Both the position numbers and the translations under genes were made by a program. From positions 744,001-808,000 of the forward strand of contig CANNGL010000001.1 in NCBI GenBank assembly GCA_947504205.1: a stretch of 64,000 bases of DNA, written 5' to 3'. The first letter of the stretch is position 1, and every line of letters starts with the position of its first letter. This DNA comes from an uncultured Litoreibacter sp. Its GTDB lineage: Bacteria; Pseudomonadota; Alphaproteobacteria; Rhodobacterales; Rhodobacteraceae. Shown here piece by piece: positions 19,637 through 30,190 of this stretch. The notes under the pieces are model-generated. The model did no database searches. It saw only the letters and a list, made by a program, of their open reading frames with translations, and was not told the origin of the DNA.

Positions 19637-20689
19637 TTACATCTTGGCCATGGAGCCTTTGCATTGGCCGTCCATCAAGCCTTTGGCTTGGTCGATCAAA
19701 GCCTGCCCGTCGGCGCCCTTCTCGCCCATCTCGGCAATCCAGTCTGCGTAAATCGGCTGAACCACGTCGGCCCACTCTTTCGCAGCTTCCTCACTTACCG
19801 TTATGATATTGTTGCCATTGTCGACGGCGAATTGACGCGCAGGTGCATCATACTCCTGCATAACACCACCGGCAAAGACCGAGAGGCTCAGACCGGAGTT
19901 CTCATCCATTAATGCTTTCAGGTCGTCCGGCAAAGCATCATACTTGCCTTTATTCATCGCCAGGACAAATGTCAGCGTGTAGAGAGCGGATCCTTCGAAT
20001 TCGGTGTGGTTCTCAACCAGCTCGGGAATTTTCAAAGCGCCGGTGACTTCCCAAGGAATTGTCGTGCCGTCGATCACGCCCTTTGACAGGCCTTCCGGAA
20101 CCGCAGGGACGGGCATACCCACCGGCGTTGCTCCAGTCTTCTCCAAAAGCTTGTTGACGAGACGCGAGCCGCCGCGAATTTTCATGCCGTTCAGATCACC
20201 GGGAGTTTCGACCGGATCCGCAGTGTGGAACATGCCGGGGCCGTGGACCCATGTGCCAAGGATCTTCACATCCTTGAATTCACTATCGCGCATATGCTCC
20301 TCAAACATCGTCCAGTACGCGCAGGAAGCATCGCGCGCATCATTCACCATGAATGGCAGCTCGAACACCTCCGTCGTTGGGAAGCGGCCAGGTGTGTAAC
20401 CAACCACCGTCCAGACGATATCGGCAACGCCGTCAATCGCTTGATCCAACAGTTCAGGCGGTTTGCCACCCAGCTGCATAGATGGGAATCGATCAATCTT
20501 GATCCGATCCCCAGACGCCGCTTCGACCTTGTCGGCCCAAACGTCCAGAATATGCTTTGGTACGTTCGCTTGTGCTGGCAAAAACTGATGAAGCTTCAGT
20601 GTCACGTCCTGCGCGATGGCCCCGGTTGCAGTCAGCGCGGCAAAGCCGACGCCGCTCAGCAGCCCCAGCAGAGTTTTATTCAATGTCAT
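19637..20689 (-). CDS. TRAP transporter substrate-binding protein (DctP-type)
   Basis: Signal peptide, LKLHQFLPAQANVPKHILDVWADKVEAASGDRIKI, MKIRGGSRLVNKLLEKTGATPVGMPVPAVPEGLSKGVIDG. Confidence 0.93.
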   Translation of the reverse strand: MTLNKTLLGLLSGVGFAALTATGAIAQDVTLKLHQFLPAQANVPKHILDVWADKVEAASGDRIKIDRFPSMQLGGKPPELLDQAIDGVADIVWTVVGYTPGRFPTTEVFELPFMVNDARDASCAYWTMFEEHMRDSEFKDVKILGTWVHGPGMFHTADPVETPGDLNGMKIRGGSRLVNKLLEKTGATPVGMPVPAVPEGLSKGVIDGTTIPWEVTGALKIPELVENHTEFEGSALYTLTFVLAMNKGKYDALPDDLKALMDENSGLSLSVFAGGVMQEYDAPARQFAVDNGNNIITVSEEAAKEWADVVQPIYADWIAEMGEKGADGQALIDQAKGLMDGQCKGSMAKM

Positions 20690-20824
20690 GAGTGATCCTC
20701 CCTAACGTAGTCTGATCGCGGTCCTGACCGCGCTTTTCCGATATCAGCATGAAAGTCCTGTGGCCTTTGGCAAGCGAATTCTGCAAGTTCTGCGCAAAAC
20801 TACGCGCACGGGGCTTTAATCAGC

Positions 20825-21280
20825 TTAGTTGGGATCGAAACGATCCCAACCTTCACCGTCAAAAATATCAACACCAAGCTGTGCCAGAACATGTGGGAAA
20901 TCGACCATAACCCAGTTGTCGACAATTTTTCCGTCCACCACCTTCCAAAAATCCATGTACCGAATTTCCACGCGCTTGCCGGTGGGCTCAACCCCCATGA
21001 AGCGCCCTGCATGGGTGGCCTCTTGTCGACCGAAGGCCGCGGCCCACTCTCCCATGTAGAGCCGGGCCTCATCGACACATGTTTTGTCATGAAACGCTTC
21101 TTGAAAGGGCTTTTGCCAATTGTCCTGAAACTCACGCAGACCATTCTTGGTGCCGCAGCCCTGATTGCCCATCCAGCGAAAGCTTTCCGAAAAGAACTCG
21201 CCAATATCGGCGATACGGTGGTCATTGAGACCGTCGACCATGCCTTCGATCACACGCCGTGTCTCATCGGTTTTGGACAT
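20825..21280 (-). CDS. SnoaL-like / ester-cyclase family protein
   Basis: SnoaL-like pattern: GRFMGVEPTGKRVEIRYMDFWKVVDGKIVDNWVMVD. Confidence 0.8.
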   Translation of the reverse strand: MSKTDETRRVIEGMVDGLNDHRIADIGEFFSESFRWMGNQGCGTKNGLREFQDNWQKPFQEAFHDKTCVDEARLYMGEWAAAFGRQEATHAGRFMGVEPTGKRVEIRYMDFWKVVDGKIVDNWVMVDFPHVLAQLGVDIFDGEGWDRFDPN

Positions 21281-21360
21281 ATCTGTATGACGGCTGAGCA
21301 CAGCCTGTTCCGGTCTTGAGCCTTTCACAGCCCTGCCCTCCTCTGAAATCAAGTCAGAGA

Positions 21361-22053
21361 TCAGCCTAGAGCGTATCCAGCGCCGCGGACAGTGCGAACT
21401 GGGTCATCTCCGCCATTTGCACACAAAACTTTGCGCAACCGTCCGACATGAACGTCAACGGTCCTCGTATCCACGTAGATATCGCGCCCCCACACCCGGT
21501 CGAGCAACTGCTCTCGCGACCAAACGCGCCCGGGCCGTTCCATGAAGGTGGACAGCAGACGAAACTCGGTTGGGCCAAGCTTCAGGGACTTGTCTGCGCG
21601 ATAGACGCGGTGCTCCTCCATATCCATGACGATATCTTCGAACTCTAGTCGCTGGCCCAACGCCGCAGGACGAACACGCCGCAATTGAGTTCGAATGCGC
21701 GCGAGAAGCTCGGCCACCGAATAGGGTTTAACTACGTAATCATCGGCACCCGTTTCCAAACCGCGCACGCGATCGTTTTCCTCGGCACGCGCCGACAACA
21801 TGATGACCGGGATGCGTTGGCTTTCCGGGCGGGTTTTGATTTGCCTGCAAATCTCGATACCCGAAACATTCGGCAACATCCAATCAAGCACGATGAGGTC
21901 CGGGACTTCTTCCTTAACCTTGAGAATAGCTTCATCGCCGCTTTCAGCAGTATCAACCTGATAGCCCTCAGCCCGGATATTATAGGCCAGAACTTCCCGT
22001 TGTGCAGGGTCGTCTTCCACCACAAGAACAATGGGTTCTGCGCTCATCTTCAA
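21361..22053 (-). CDS. phoB: Phosphate regulon response regulator PhoB
   Basis: Receiver domain (VVEDDPAQREVLAYNI, LDWMLPNVSG, VKPYSVAELLARI) and winged HTH; in pho/pst cluster. Confidence 0.95.
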   Translation of the reverse strand: MKMSAEPIVLVVEDDPAQREVLAYNIRAEGYQVDTAESGDEAILKVKEEVPDLIVLDWMLPNVSGIEICRQIKTRPESQRIPVIMLSARAEENDRVRGLETGADDYVVKPYSVAELLARIRTQLRRVRPAALGQRLEFEDIVMDMEEHRVYRADKSLKLGPTEFRLLSTFMERPGRVWSREQLLDRVWGRDIYVDTRTVDVHVGRLRKVLCANGGDDPVRTVRGAGYALG

Positions 22054-22766
22054 GCTCCGTCTGGTGTACCCACGTAGGCGGTACGATCTTTTTTCTCGCG
22101 ATCTTCATCGGGCATTTCGCCTGTTACCAGGTAGATAACCTGTTCGGCAATTGACGTCACATGATCGCCCATACGTTCAAGGTTCTTCGCAATAAAGTGC
22201 AGATGCATGCAGGCCGTGATGTTACGAGGATCTTCCATCATGTGCGTCAGAAACTCGCGAAACAGCGCGTTATACATCTGGTCAATCTCAGCGTCGCGCT
22301 GACGAACATCGGCAGCCAGATCAATATCGCGCTGGATATAAGCGTCCAGAGCGTCTTTGAGCATCAGGTTAACCGATTTAGACATACGTCGAATTGATCC
22401 ACCCGAGCCGTTGATCATGGGCATTTCAGACAGAACGGAGGTACGTTTGGCAAGGTTCTTGGCATAATCCCCGACCCGCTCGAGATTTGCACTGATCTTG
22501 AGAACGGTAAGCACAGTGCGCAGGTCTCCCGCAGTTGGTGCGCGTACCGCGATGACGCGGGCAACTTCTGCCACGACCTCCTCTTCCAACGCATCAACTG
22601 CCTTGTCATTCTTGCGAACGATCTCGGCCAGTTCGGTGTCACGCATGTCCAACGCGCGCGAGGCATCGGAAATCGCGGTTTCGACCATCCCACCCATCTT
22701 CATGATCAGGGCTTGAATACCTTCCAGATCACGATCAAAGGCGGAGGCAATATGTTGATCTTGCAT
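22050..22766 (-). CDS. phoU: Phosphate signalling complex protein PhoU
   Basis: HIASAFDRDLEGIQALIMKMGGMVE..., two PhoU domains; in cluster. Confidence 0.95.
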   Translation of the reverse strand: MQDQHIASAFDRDLEGIQALIMKMGGMVETAISDASRALDMRDTELAEIVRKNDKAVDALEEEVVAEVARVIAVRAPTAGDLRTVLTVLKISANLERVGDYAKNLAKRTSVLSEMPMINGSGGSIRRMSKSVNLMLKDALDAYIQRDIDLAADVRQRDAEIDQMYNALFREFLTHMMEDPRNITACMHLHFIAKNLERMGDHVTSIAEQVIYLVTGEMPDEDREKKDRTAYVGTPDGA

Positions 22767-22774
22767 GATTTTTC

Positions 22775-23539
22775 CTAACCGATCCGACCAGTGATATAGC
22801 TCTCCGTCCGGCTGTCGGACGGATTGGTGAAAATCATGTCCGTGTTCCCGTATTCCACGAGATTGCCAAGATGGAAAAACGCTGTCTTTTGGCTAACACG
22901 CGCGGCCTGTTGCATCGAATGCGTCACGATAACGACTGTGTAAGAGGCGCGCAGCTCATCTATCAATTCTTCGACCTGCGCAGTCGCAATAGGATCAAGC
23001 GCCGAGCATGGCTCATCCATCAAAAGAACCTCCGGGGCCGTTGCAATTGCACGACCGATGCACAGCCGCTGCTGTTGACCACCGGAAAGCCCTGTCCCAG
23101 GTGCATCAAGCCGGTCTTTCACCTCGTCCCAAATTGCGGCCCGGCGAAGAGATTTCTCCACAATCTCATCAAGTTCTGCCTTGTTCCTGGCAAGGCCATG
23201 GATCTTTGGCCCATAGGCGACATTGTCATATATCGACTTCGGAAACGGGTTTGGTTTTTGAAAAACCATGCCGACACGCGCGCGCAGTTGAACCGGATCA
23301 ACGTCTTTGGCGTAAATATCCTCGCCTTCAAGATGGATATCACCGCTCACACGACACACATCAATCGTGTCGTTCATCCTGTTGATGCAACGAAGAAATG
23401 TCGACTTTCCGCAGCCAGACGGACCAATGAAGGCGGTGACGGCCTTGTTCTCGATCTCCACATCCACGTCCTTGATCGCGTGGGTGTCACCGTAAAAGAC
23501 ATCTACGCCTTTTGCGGCAATCTTGATCTCGTTGGACAT
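22775..23539 (-). CDS. pstB: Phosphate ABC transporter ATP-binding protein PstB
   Basis: Walker [34 protein letters not shown]. Confidence 0.97.
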   Translation of the reverse strand: MSNEIKIAAKGVDVFYGDTHAIKDVDVEIENKAVTAFIGPSGCGKSTFLRCINRMNDTIDVCRVSGDIHLEGEDIYAKDVDPVQLRARVGMVFQKPNPFPKSIYDNVAYGPKIHGLARNKAELDEIVEKSLRRAAIWDEVKDRLDAPGTGLSGGQQQRLCIGRAIATAPEVLLMDEPCSALDPIATAQVEELIDELRASYTVVIVTHSMQQAARVSQKTAFFHLGNLVEYGNTDMIFTNPSDSRTESYITGRIG

Positions 23540-23583
23540 CGTCCGCTCCGTTATTCTCATATCATTCATCATAACAGCTCCTC

Positions 23584-25362
23584 TTACCAGCGCCGTTCAA
23601 ATCGTTTGCGAAGGAACACGGCGAACGCGTTCATCAACACAAGAAAGCCGAGCAGCACACAGATTGCAGCGGCGGTGCGCGCCTCAAACGCTCTCTCAGG
23701 GAAGTCTGACCAACGGAACACCTGAACCGGCAGAACGGAGGCTGAATCGGTGATGCCGGTTGGAATATCGACGATAAATGCAACCATCCCGATCATGATC
23801 AGAGGGGCAGTCTCGCCCAAGGCCTGTGCCATGCCGATGATCGTTCCTGTCAGGATGCCAGGCATGGCCAGTGGCAGCACATGATGGAAGACCGATTGCA
23901 GTGGGCTGGCCCCCAGACCTACGGCGGCGTCACGAATCGATGGCGGTACCGCCCGAATGGCGGCGCGAGACGCGATAATGATCGTGGGCAGCGTCATCAG
24001 GGCCAGCACGATACCACCCGCCAATGGAGCGGATCGCGGCACGCCAAAGACACCCAAGAAAACCGATAGGCCGAGAAGCCCGAAGACGATCGACGGGACA
24101 GCCGCGAGGTTATTAATGTTCACTTCGATGAAATCGGTGATTTTGTTCTTCGGGGCGAACTCCTCAAGATAAATCGCGGCCAACACCCCGACAGGAAAAG
24201 CCAAGGCGAAGGTGACGACCATAGTCCAGAATGATCCAACCACAGCGCCCCAAATCCCGGCCAGTTCAGGTTCGCGTGAATCACCTGAGGTGAAAAAGCG
24301 GCTGTTGAAGACCGTTGCGACGTTGCCATCTTCGCGTAGCTCTTCGATCCACGCGATCTGGTTATCCGATACTTTACGTGCATTCGGCGCAAGCTCGGTG
24401 ACCAGTAAACGCCACTCGTCGACGTTTTCGATACTCTCCGACGGCTGAATAATGACGTCCGCCTCCGCCCTTGCGGTATCAAGCCGAGTGATCTTGAACC
24501 AGCCACCTCCCGCGCGCACAAGCACAGAGCGATTGCTTTCCGACAGGTCCTCTGCGCCAGAGGCCGACTGTGACCGGGTTTCCAAGTCTTCAGCTTCGGC
24601 TATCAATGCGTCGCGTGCGGCGCGCCGAGACACCAACTGTGCTTTGGCCTGTTTTTTCTCCGCATCTGTTTCGGCGTCGCTCAGCGCATTTTCAAAGAAT
24701 ACAACGCCATTTTCCTGAAGTTGCGCTTGCTGTCGCTTCAGTTTGGCCTGATCTATGAGCCCGTCCTTTACACGTCCCAAGGCCGCTGAAAAGTCATTGA
24801 CCGATGACGATAAACGCGCGCCATCCTCTGATAGGGCAACGGTCAGTTTCCCGTTGGTGGGCTTGTCGAACACCTCCCCGAAATCGCCTTTCAGGTATAA
24901 GTCCGTCACATCGGATGCCAAAAACTGGTAGTCGATCGTTTCGCCGATCAGATCGGGGTCCGCTGCGACCTTCTCAGCCAGTTCAAACGCGGCTCCTGAT
25001 GATGTCAGATCATAAAGCTCGCGCCGGGTGGTCCGACCCTTTGCATCCGGAAAACGTGTTTTCAGAGCATCCTTGGTCAGGCCGGAAAAATCGGCGCGAC
25101 GAATAATCCGTGGATCGTTGGTGACATCCGGATCAATCTCCGCCACCTCGAGCTTGACTGGGATGGTAACATAGCTTTCCGTCAACGCCGCTGTCGCCTT
25201 GAAAATCACTGACGATAGGAGGGCGATCAGCGCCACCGCCGCCAGAAAGATCGCCAAGATTCCATAGGCCTTGAGTCGTGTTTCGGCCCGTCGCCGTTTG
25301 CGAATGCGACGAGAGGCTTCCGAACCGGAATGCATGTTTGTCAGGGCTGTCATATCTACCAT
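23584..25362 (-). CDS. pstA: Phosphate ABC transporter permease PstA (long, DUF3333-type N-terminus)
   Basis: C-terminal permease core with [34 protein letters not shown]; long N-terminal extension; start set at MVDMTALTN. Confidence 0.93.
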   Translation of the reverse strand: MVDMTALTNMHSGSEASRRIRKRRRAETRLKAYGILAIFLAAVALIALLSSVIFKATAALTESYVTIPVKLEVAEIDPDVTNDPRIIRRADFSGLTKDALKTRFPDAKGRTTRRELYDLTSSGAAFELAEKVAADPDLIGETIDYQFLASDVTDLYLKGDFGEVFDKPTNGKLTVALSEDGARLSSSVNDFSAALGRVKDGLIDQAKLKRQQAQLQENGVVFFENALSDAETDAEKKQAKAQLVSRRAARDALIAEAEDLETRSQSASGAEDLSESNRSVLVRAGGGWFKITRLDTARAEADVIIQPSESIENVDEWRLLVTELAPNARKVSDNQIAWIEELREDGNVATVFNSRFFTSGDSREPELAGIWGAVVGSFWTMVVTFALAFPVGVLAAIYLEEFAPKNKITDFIEVNINNLAAVPSIVFGLLGLSVFLGVFGVPRSAPLAGGIVLALMTLPTIIIASRAAIRAVPPSIRDAAVGLGASPLQSVFHHVLPLAMPGILTGTIIGMAQALGETAPLIMIGMVAFIVDIPTGITDSASVLPVQVFRWSDFPERAFEARTAAAICVLLGFLVLMNAFAVFLRKRFERRW

Positions 25363-25372
25363 AAATTCAGCC

Positions 25373-26749
25373 TTAATCGTAGAGTTCACGGTACTTGCGC
25401 ACGATGCGTTGCGCCGCAACGTTCATCAGAAGCGTCACGCAAAAGAGTGTGAAGCCCAGTGTGAAGGCCGGACCTGCGGCTGTCGACGCTTCGGTATCCC
25501 CGGTGATCAACATCACGATCTGAACAGTAACCGTTGTGACTGCCTCCAACGGATTAGCCGTCAAGTTGGCGCCCTGCCCTGCAGCCATCACCACGATCAT
25601 GGTCTCGCCCACCGCTCGCGAGATACCCAGTAGAACGGCGGAAACAATTCCCGGCAGCGCGGCTGGCAGCACCACTTGGCGGATTGTTTCAGCCTTAGTT
25701 GCGCCCAACCCGTAAGAGCCATCCCGAAGCGATTGCGGAACGGCATTAATCACGTCATCCGACAGCGATGAGATAAACGGGATGATCATGATGCCCATCA
25801 CGATGCCTGCCGCCAGTGCACTTTCGGAGGCGATGGATAGCCCAACGCTTTCCCCAGTATTGCGCAGAAAGGGCGCCAGCGTGATCGCGGCAAAAAATCC
25901 GTAAACAACGGTCGGGATTCCGGCCAAAAGCTCCAGCATTGGTTTGGCCCAAGCGCGGACCCTTGGCCCTGCGAAATCCGACAGGTAAATTGCAGCAAAC
26001 AGACCGATCGGCACCGCGACCAGCATTGCGATCACAGTAATCAAAAGCGTGCCGGCGAACAGGGGAATTGCGCCAACCTTATCAGGGTCGAGCTTCCCTG
26101 CTTGCACACCAGACAAAGGCGACCAGTTCGTTCCAAAAAGGTATTTATGGACCTGCCAGTCGATATTTCTGAAAAAGTTGAGGGTCTCGAAGATCAACGA
26201 CAAGACGATACCAACGGTCGTCAATATGGCGATAATCGTCATGAATGCCAGAATACGGCGGACAATATTCTCTGACCTGTTCCGCGCCCGCCAGCCTTCG
26301 CTGACATTGCTGTAGGCCCAGAAGCCCGCCAGTGCCGCGCCTAATGCGGCCAGCAGAAGCGTGCCATAATCATGAAGGGCGCTGTGCGAGGTCAGCTTTG
26401 CCGCGATCTCGTCGCGCAATGGACCCGACTTAGAGGCGATACCGCTATCGGCAATGGCATGTGCGTCTGACAGGATCAGCTCCGCCTCGATCGGTGAAAC
26501 CTCGGGTAGCGCTGCCATGATGTCCGCCATCATGGCTCGTTCGATAAGGATGCCCCAGACGCCCCCGACTACAAAAAGAAGCGCCCAGCCGATGATCGCT
26601 GCGACAAGAAATGCGAGAAACCCGTGGTAGTTCGGACGTGAGTGCAGGCGCGACACCTCTCCGCCAACAACTGCCGAGGCCCGATTGCGCGCGAGTACGT
26701 AAGCTGCACTGGCGAGCGCAAGAATCGCAAAGAACCCTAAAAACAGCAT
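25373..26749 (-). CDS. pstC: Phosphate ABC transporter permease PstC
   Basis: ELLAGIPTVVYGFFA, LGATKAETIRQVVLPAALPGIVSAVLLGISRAVGETM. Confidence 0.95.
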   Translation of the reverse strand: MLFLGFFAILALASAAYVLARNRASAVVGGEVSRLHSRPNYHGFLAFLVAAIIGWALLFVVGGVWGILIERAMMADIMAALPEVSPIEAELILSDAHAIADSGIASKSGPLRDEIAAKLTSHSALHDYGTLLLAALGAALAGFWAYSNVSEGWRARNRSENIVRRILAFMTIIAILTTVGIVLSLIFETLNFFRNIDWQVHKYLFGTNWSPLSGVQAGKLDPDKVGAIPLFAGTLLITVIAMLVAVPIGLFAAIYLSDFAGPRVRAWAKPMLELLAGIPTVVYGFFAAITLAPFLRNTGESVGLSIASESALAAGIVMGIMIIPFISSLSDDVINAVPQSLRDGSYGLGATKAETIRQVVLPAALPGIVSAVLLGISRAVGETMIVVMAAGQGANLTANPLEAVTTVTVQIVMLITGDTEASTAAGPAFTLGFTLFCVTLLMNVAAQRIVRKYRELYD

Positions 26750-26793
26750 CTGTTCCCCGAATATTCAGATGGTGGCATTGGCCGTGGCGCAAA

Positions 26794-26818
26794 GCAGGGC
26801 GGTTGGAAACCGCCCTGC
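26794..26818 (-). terminator. Intercistronic stem-loop between pstS and pstC
   Basis: Perfect 11-bp stem GCAGGGCGGTT/AACCGCCCTGC with 3-nt loop; only TTTG follows on the minus strand, so partial terminator or 3'-stabilising hairpin. Confidence 0.6.
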
Positions 26819-26841
26819 CCCGAGTGATTTCCTGGCGTGGA

Positions 26842-27825
26842 TCAATTCCACTCGTTGCCAGACATTTTTTGCAGACCGGTCACCGCGCCCTGAACCTCTT
26901 TATAGGTGTCTTCTGGCAGCGGGATCAGACCCTTATCGACAAGGTAACCTTCTTCGCCGGTAGCGCTTTCGCTCATGAACTCATCAATGAATTCCTGTAT
27001 GCCCGGAATGACGCCGACATGGGCGTTCTTCACGTAGAAGTACAGCGAACGCGACACGGGGTAGTCCCCTTCAGCGATGTTTTCGAATTCAGGTTCAACC
27101 CCGTCAACCGACGCGCCCTGCAACTTGTCAGAATTCTGATCGAGGAACGAGAACCCGAAGATGCCAACAGCATTTGGGTTGGCCTCAAGCTTGGAGACGA
27201 TCAGGTTGTCGTTTTCGCCGGCTTCGATATAAGCCCCGTCTTCGCGGATGGTGATGCCTTCGCATTCGATACCAGCGCCTTCACAGCCCTCTTCCATCAC
27301 CAACTCTTCAAACGCGTCCCGCGTGCCGGAGGATGGTGGTGGGCCAAGAACCTCGATGTTGATTGCAGGCAGCGCCGGATCAACTTCGCTCCAGAGCGTT
27401 GGCTTCGGGCCCTGCTCGGCCAGTGCAGTGACCAATTGTTCCCGCGTCAGCGCAAAAGATGGGCCACCCTTGGCGTTGGCAATAACAATACCATCATAAC
27501 CGACAACGGCTTCCGTGATTTCAGTCACACCATTGTCTGCACACAACTTGTATTCTTTTTCCTTCATGCGGCGTGAAGCATTGGCGATATCAGGGTGCTG
27601 TGTCCCGACGCCTGCGCAAAATAGTTTCAATCCGCCGCCCGAGCCAGTGGACTCGACAACCGGTGTCTGGAAATCGGTCGAGCGGCCAAACTGCTCAGCC
27701 ACTGCGGTTGAAAATGGAAACACGGTCGACGATCCGACAACGCGGATCTGATCGCGCGCAGCAGCCGTGGTGGCTGCAAGCGCTGAAACGAGTGCGGTCG
27801 TAGCAGCAATTTTAATGAAGGACAT
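26842..27825 (-). CDS. pstS: Phosphate ABC transporter substrate-binding protein PstS
   Basis: Signal peptide, RVVGSSTVFPFSTAVAEQFGR, ESTGSGGGLKLFCAG. Confidence 0.94.
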   Translation of the reverse strand: MSFIKIAATTALVSALAATTAAARDQIRVVGSSTVFPFSTAVAEQFGRSTDFQTPVVESTGSGGGLKLFCAGVGTQHPDIANASRRMKEKEYKLCADNGVTEITEAVVGYDGIVIANAKGGPSFALTREQLVTALAEQGPKPTLWSEVDPALPAINIEVLGPPPSSGTRDAFEELVMEEGCEGAGIECEGITIREDGAYIEAGENDNLIVSKLEANPNAVGIFGFSFLDQNSDKLQGASVDGVEPEFENIAEGDYPVSRSLYFYVKNAHVGVIPGIQEFIDEFMSESATGEEGYLVDKGLIPLPEDTYKEVQGAVTGLQKMSGNEWN

Positions 27826-27908
27826 TTGTCACTCCCATTGGTGGATTTCATGGACAGCAGATCCCCACGACCTGCTGCTACATGTGGCTTAGAGCTTGCA
27901 CACCGAGC

Positions 27909-27941
27909 TTTTGTGACAGTTGTGTAAAGGTTTTATGACAA
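27909..27941 (-). promoter_or_regulatory. Pho box upstream of pstS (three 11-bp direct repeats)
   Basis: Minus strand: TTGTCATAAAA / CCTTTACACAA / CTGTCACAAAA, matching the 11-bp PhoB half-site periodicity. Confidence 0.82.
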
Positions 27942-27970
27942 GGCTCATTGAAGTCGAAAATTATCGCCTG

Positions 27971-29011
27971 TCAAAAATCCTCCTTCGGAAATATTGTTGA
28001 AAAAGTGCTTCCAACACCTTGTTCCGATTGGATTTTCAACCTTCCGCGATGTCGATTTACGATATGTTTGACGATGGCCAAGCCAAGGCCCGTACCGCCC
28101 TTCTGTCGGCTCCGATCATCATCAACTCGGTAGAATCTTTCTGTTAGCCGCGGAAGGTGTATCTGATCGATTCCTTCACCTTCGTCTTGGATATCGACCC
28201 GCCAGGCAGACATGCGCAATGTGGGATCACGTTTGATCTCGCAAACAGCGATATGGACCGTGCAATCCTGCCCGCCATACTTGATGGCATTCTCAATCAG
28301 GTTCAGGAAAAGCTGGATCAATTGATCTCTGTCCCCAGCAATCTTTGCGCGCTGTTCTAGACCACTTGTTTGTACCGCGACATTGGCGTCCTTGAGCTTT
28401 CCCTCCAACGTCGCGACAACAGACCTCAAAACAGCACAAAGATTGACCGATTGACGCGGTCGGATGCGTTCATCTGCTTCGACTCGACTGAGCGACAACA
28501 AGTCTGACACCATCCGGCTCATTCTGTTGGCTTCTTGCTCCATGATCTGGAGAAAGCGCTCGCGGGCCGCTTCGTCCTTACGCGCGGGTCCTCGCAACGT
28601 CTCGATAAAGCCCATCAGACTGGTCAAGGGCGTACGTAGCTCATGACTGATATTGGCGACGAAGTTGCGCCTGATCATCTCGGATTCCTCGGCCTGGCTT
28701 CTGTCTTCGAAGCTCAGAACAGCACCTGCTCCATTCGGCAAGGGTCGCGCATGGAACATGTAGATGACCTCACCCGCCACACCGGCGAGCATGAACCGGG
28801 CCTGCCCTTCCTGACCGTCGCGAATAGCGGCATCGATCGCAGCAAGGGTCGCAGCCTGGCGCAAAATCGTAACGGCATTCTGGCCTTCGATATTGGCGCC
28901 CAAAAGCTCCTTGGCCGGATCGTTTGCAACCTCGATCCGGTAGGATGCGTCGATAATCATCAAAGGCATCGGAATGCCGCTCAATACGTCTGACAACGGT
29001 ATAGCGGCCAT
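27971..29011 (-). CDS. phoR: Phosphate regulon sensor histidine kinase PhoR
   Basis: PAS-like N-terminus, FVANISHELRTPLTSLMGFIETL H-box, GTGLGLAIVKHIVNRHRG; in cluster. Confidence 0.93.
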   Translation of the reverse strand: MAAIPLSDVLSGIPMPLMIIDASYRIEVANDPAKELLGANIEGQNAVTILRQAATLAAIDAAIRDGQEGQARFMLAGVAGEVIYMFHARPLPNGAGAVLSFEDRSQAEESEMIRRNFVANISHELRTPLTSLMGFIETLRGPARKDEAARERFLQIMEQEANRMSRMVSDLLSLSRVEADERIRPRQSVNLCAVLRSVVATLEGKLKDANVAVQTSGLEQRAKIAGDRDQLIQLFLNLIENAIKYGGQDCTVHIAVCEIKRDPTLRMSAWRVDIQDEGEGIDQIHLPRLTERFYRVDDDRSRQKGGTGLGLAIVKHIVNRHRGRLKIQSEQGVGSTFSTIFPKEDF

Positions 29012-29017
29012 GGAAAT

Positions 29018-30190
29018 TCAACCCGACAGTGATCTGAAACCGTTGGAAAATTCTTCCTTCAGCAGATCGATATTTTCGATCCCGACCGAAATACGGAAAA
29101 ATGCATCGGACATGCCCATTTTCTCACGATCATGTGGGCTCATCGCTCTGTGGGAAGAACTGGCCGCATGGCTGAGTGTTGTACCGATATCCCCGAGGGT
29201 TGGTGCAAAGGGCAAATTGGGCATCGCCCTGACGAGCTTGTTTGCCGCTTCCATGCCACCCTCGATTTCAAAGCTCACCATGTTTCCAAACCGCGGACCA
29301 AGCAGAGCACCAGCGCGGTTGTGATCGGGGTGATCCGGCCGTCCGGGGTATACAACCCGCCTGAGGCCATGCAGCCCTGCCAGATGGTCGGCCAGCTTTG
29401 CCGCATTTTCCTCAGCCCGTTCATAACGCAGTTGAAAAGACATCAATCCGCGCTCAGCCATCCAGCAATCATAGGGCGACGGTGTGAAACCGTGGGTCTG
29501 AATCACGCCATCAATCGCCGCGCTATGTGCCTCTGATTTGCAAACCACATACCCCAACATCGCATCAGAATGCCCAGCCAAAAGCTTGGTCACGGAATGA
29601 ATAACAATATCTGCCCCCTCACTCAGGGGGCGATAGGCCAGAGGCGTAGTGAACGTATTGTCGACGGCCAAGATCACGTTGTGACGCTGTGCGATTTCAA
29701 CAATCGCCTCCATATCCGCCACGCGCAGCGTCGGATTCGAGACAACTTCCATCAGGATCAGCTTGGTGTTCGGGCGGATCGCCTGTTCTACCGACCGCGC
29801 GTCGGTCGGGTCAACCAAGCTGTGTTCAATCCCGTAGCGTGGCAGCTCTTGCGTCAGCAGACGCAGCGAACGCCCATAAAGCTGATCACCCCCGATAACA
29901 TGATCGCCCTGATCCAGAAGCGCTAACATCGTGGCTGAAACAGCGGCCATGCCCGACCCCGTCATCATGCCTCCGGTAGCCCCCTCAAGAGCATCGATCT
30001 TTTGTGCCAAAACCAAAGCATTGGCATGACCCTCACGCGAATACGTGAACCCGGGCGCTGTCCCATCGTAGGTCGCGTTCAAGTCATCAGGGCTGTCGGC
30101 CCGATAAACAACGGAGGGCTGCAAAGGCGTGTTGAGCGCGTGGCCAGCCCCTTCTGAATAATGCGGCCGTCGGGCGATATCGTCAGCCAT
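29018..30190 (-). CDS. Trans-sulfuration family PLP enzyme (cystathionine gamma-lyase / beta-lyase-like)
   Basis: YSREGHANALVLAQKIDALEGA, DNTFTTPLAYRPLSEGADIVIHSVTKLLAGHSDAMLG (PLP Lys). Confidence 0.9.
   Translation of the reverse strand: MADDIARRPHYSEGAGHALNTPLQPSVVYRADSPDDLNATYDGTAPGFTYSREGHANALVLAQKIDALEGATGGMMTGSGMAAVSATMLALLDQGDHVIGGDQLYGRSLRLLTQELPRYGIEHSLVDPTDARSVEQAIRPNTKLILMEVVSNPTLRVADMEAIVEIAQRHNVILAVDNTFTTPLAYRPLSEGADIVIHSVTKLLAGHSDAMLGYVVCKSEAHSAAIDGVIQTHGFTPSPYDCWMAERGLMSFQLRYERAEENAAKLADHLAGLHGLRRVVYPGRPDHPDHNRAGALLGPRFGNMVSFEIEGGMEAANKLVRAMPNLPFAPTLGDIGTTLSHAASSSHRAMSPHDREKMGMSDAFFRISVGIENIDLLKEEFSNGFRSLSG

Noticed and set aside
22871-23725. 284-aa + strand ORF opposite pstB
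   Set aside because: Shadow ORF of a conserved ATPase.
23584-26749. Unusually long PstA/PstC as a novel fusion
   Set aside because: Extended PstA (DUF3333-type N-terminus) and long PstC are established in alphaproteobacteria.
26611-27576. 321-aa + strand ORF antisense to pstS/pstC
   Set aside because: Spans the start of pstC and most of pstS on the opposite strand; sequence looks like antisense translation.
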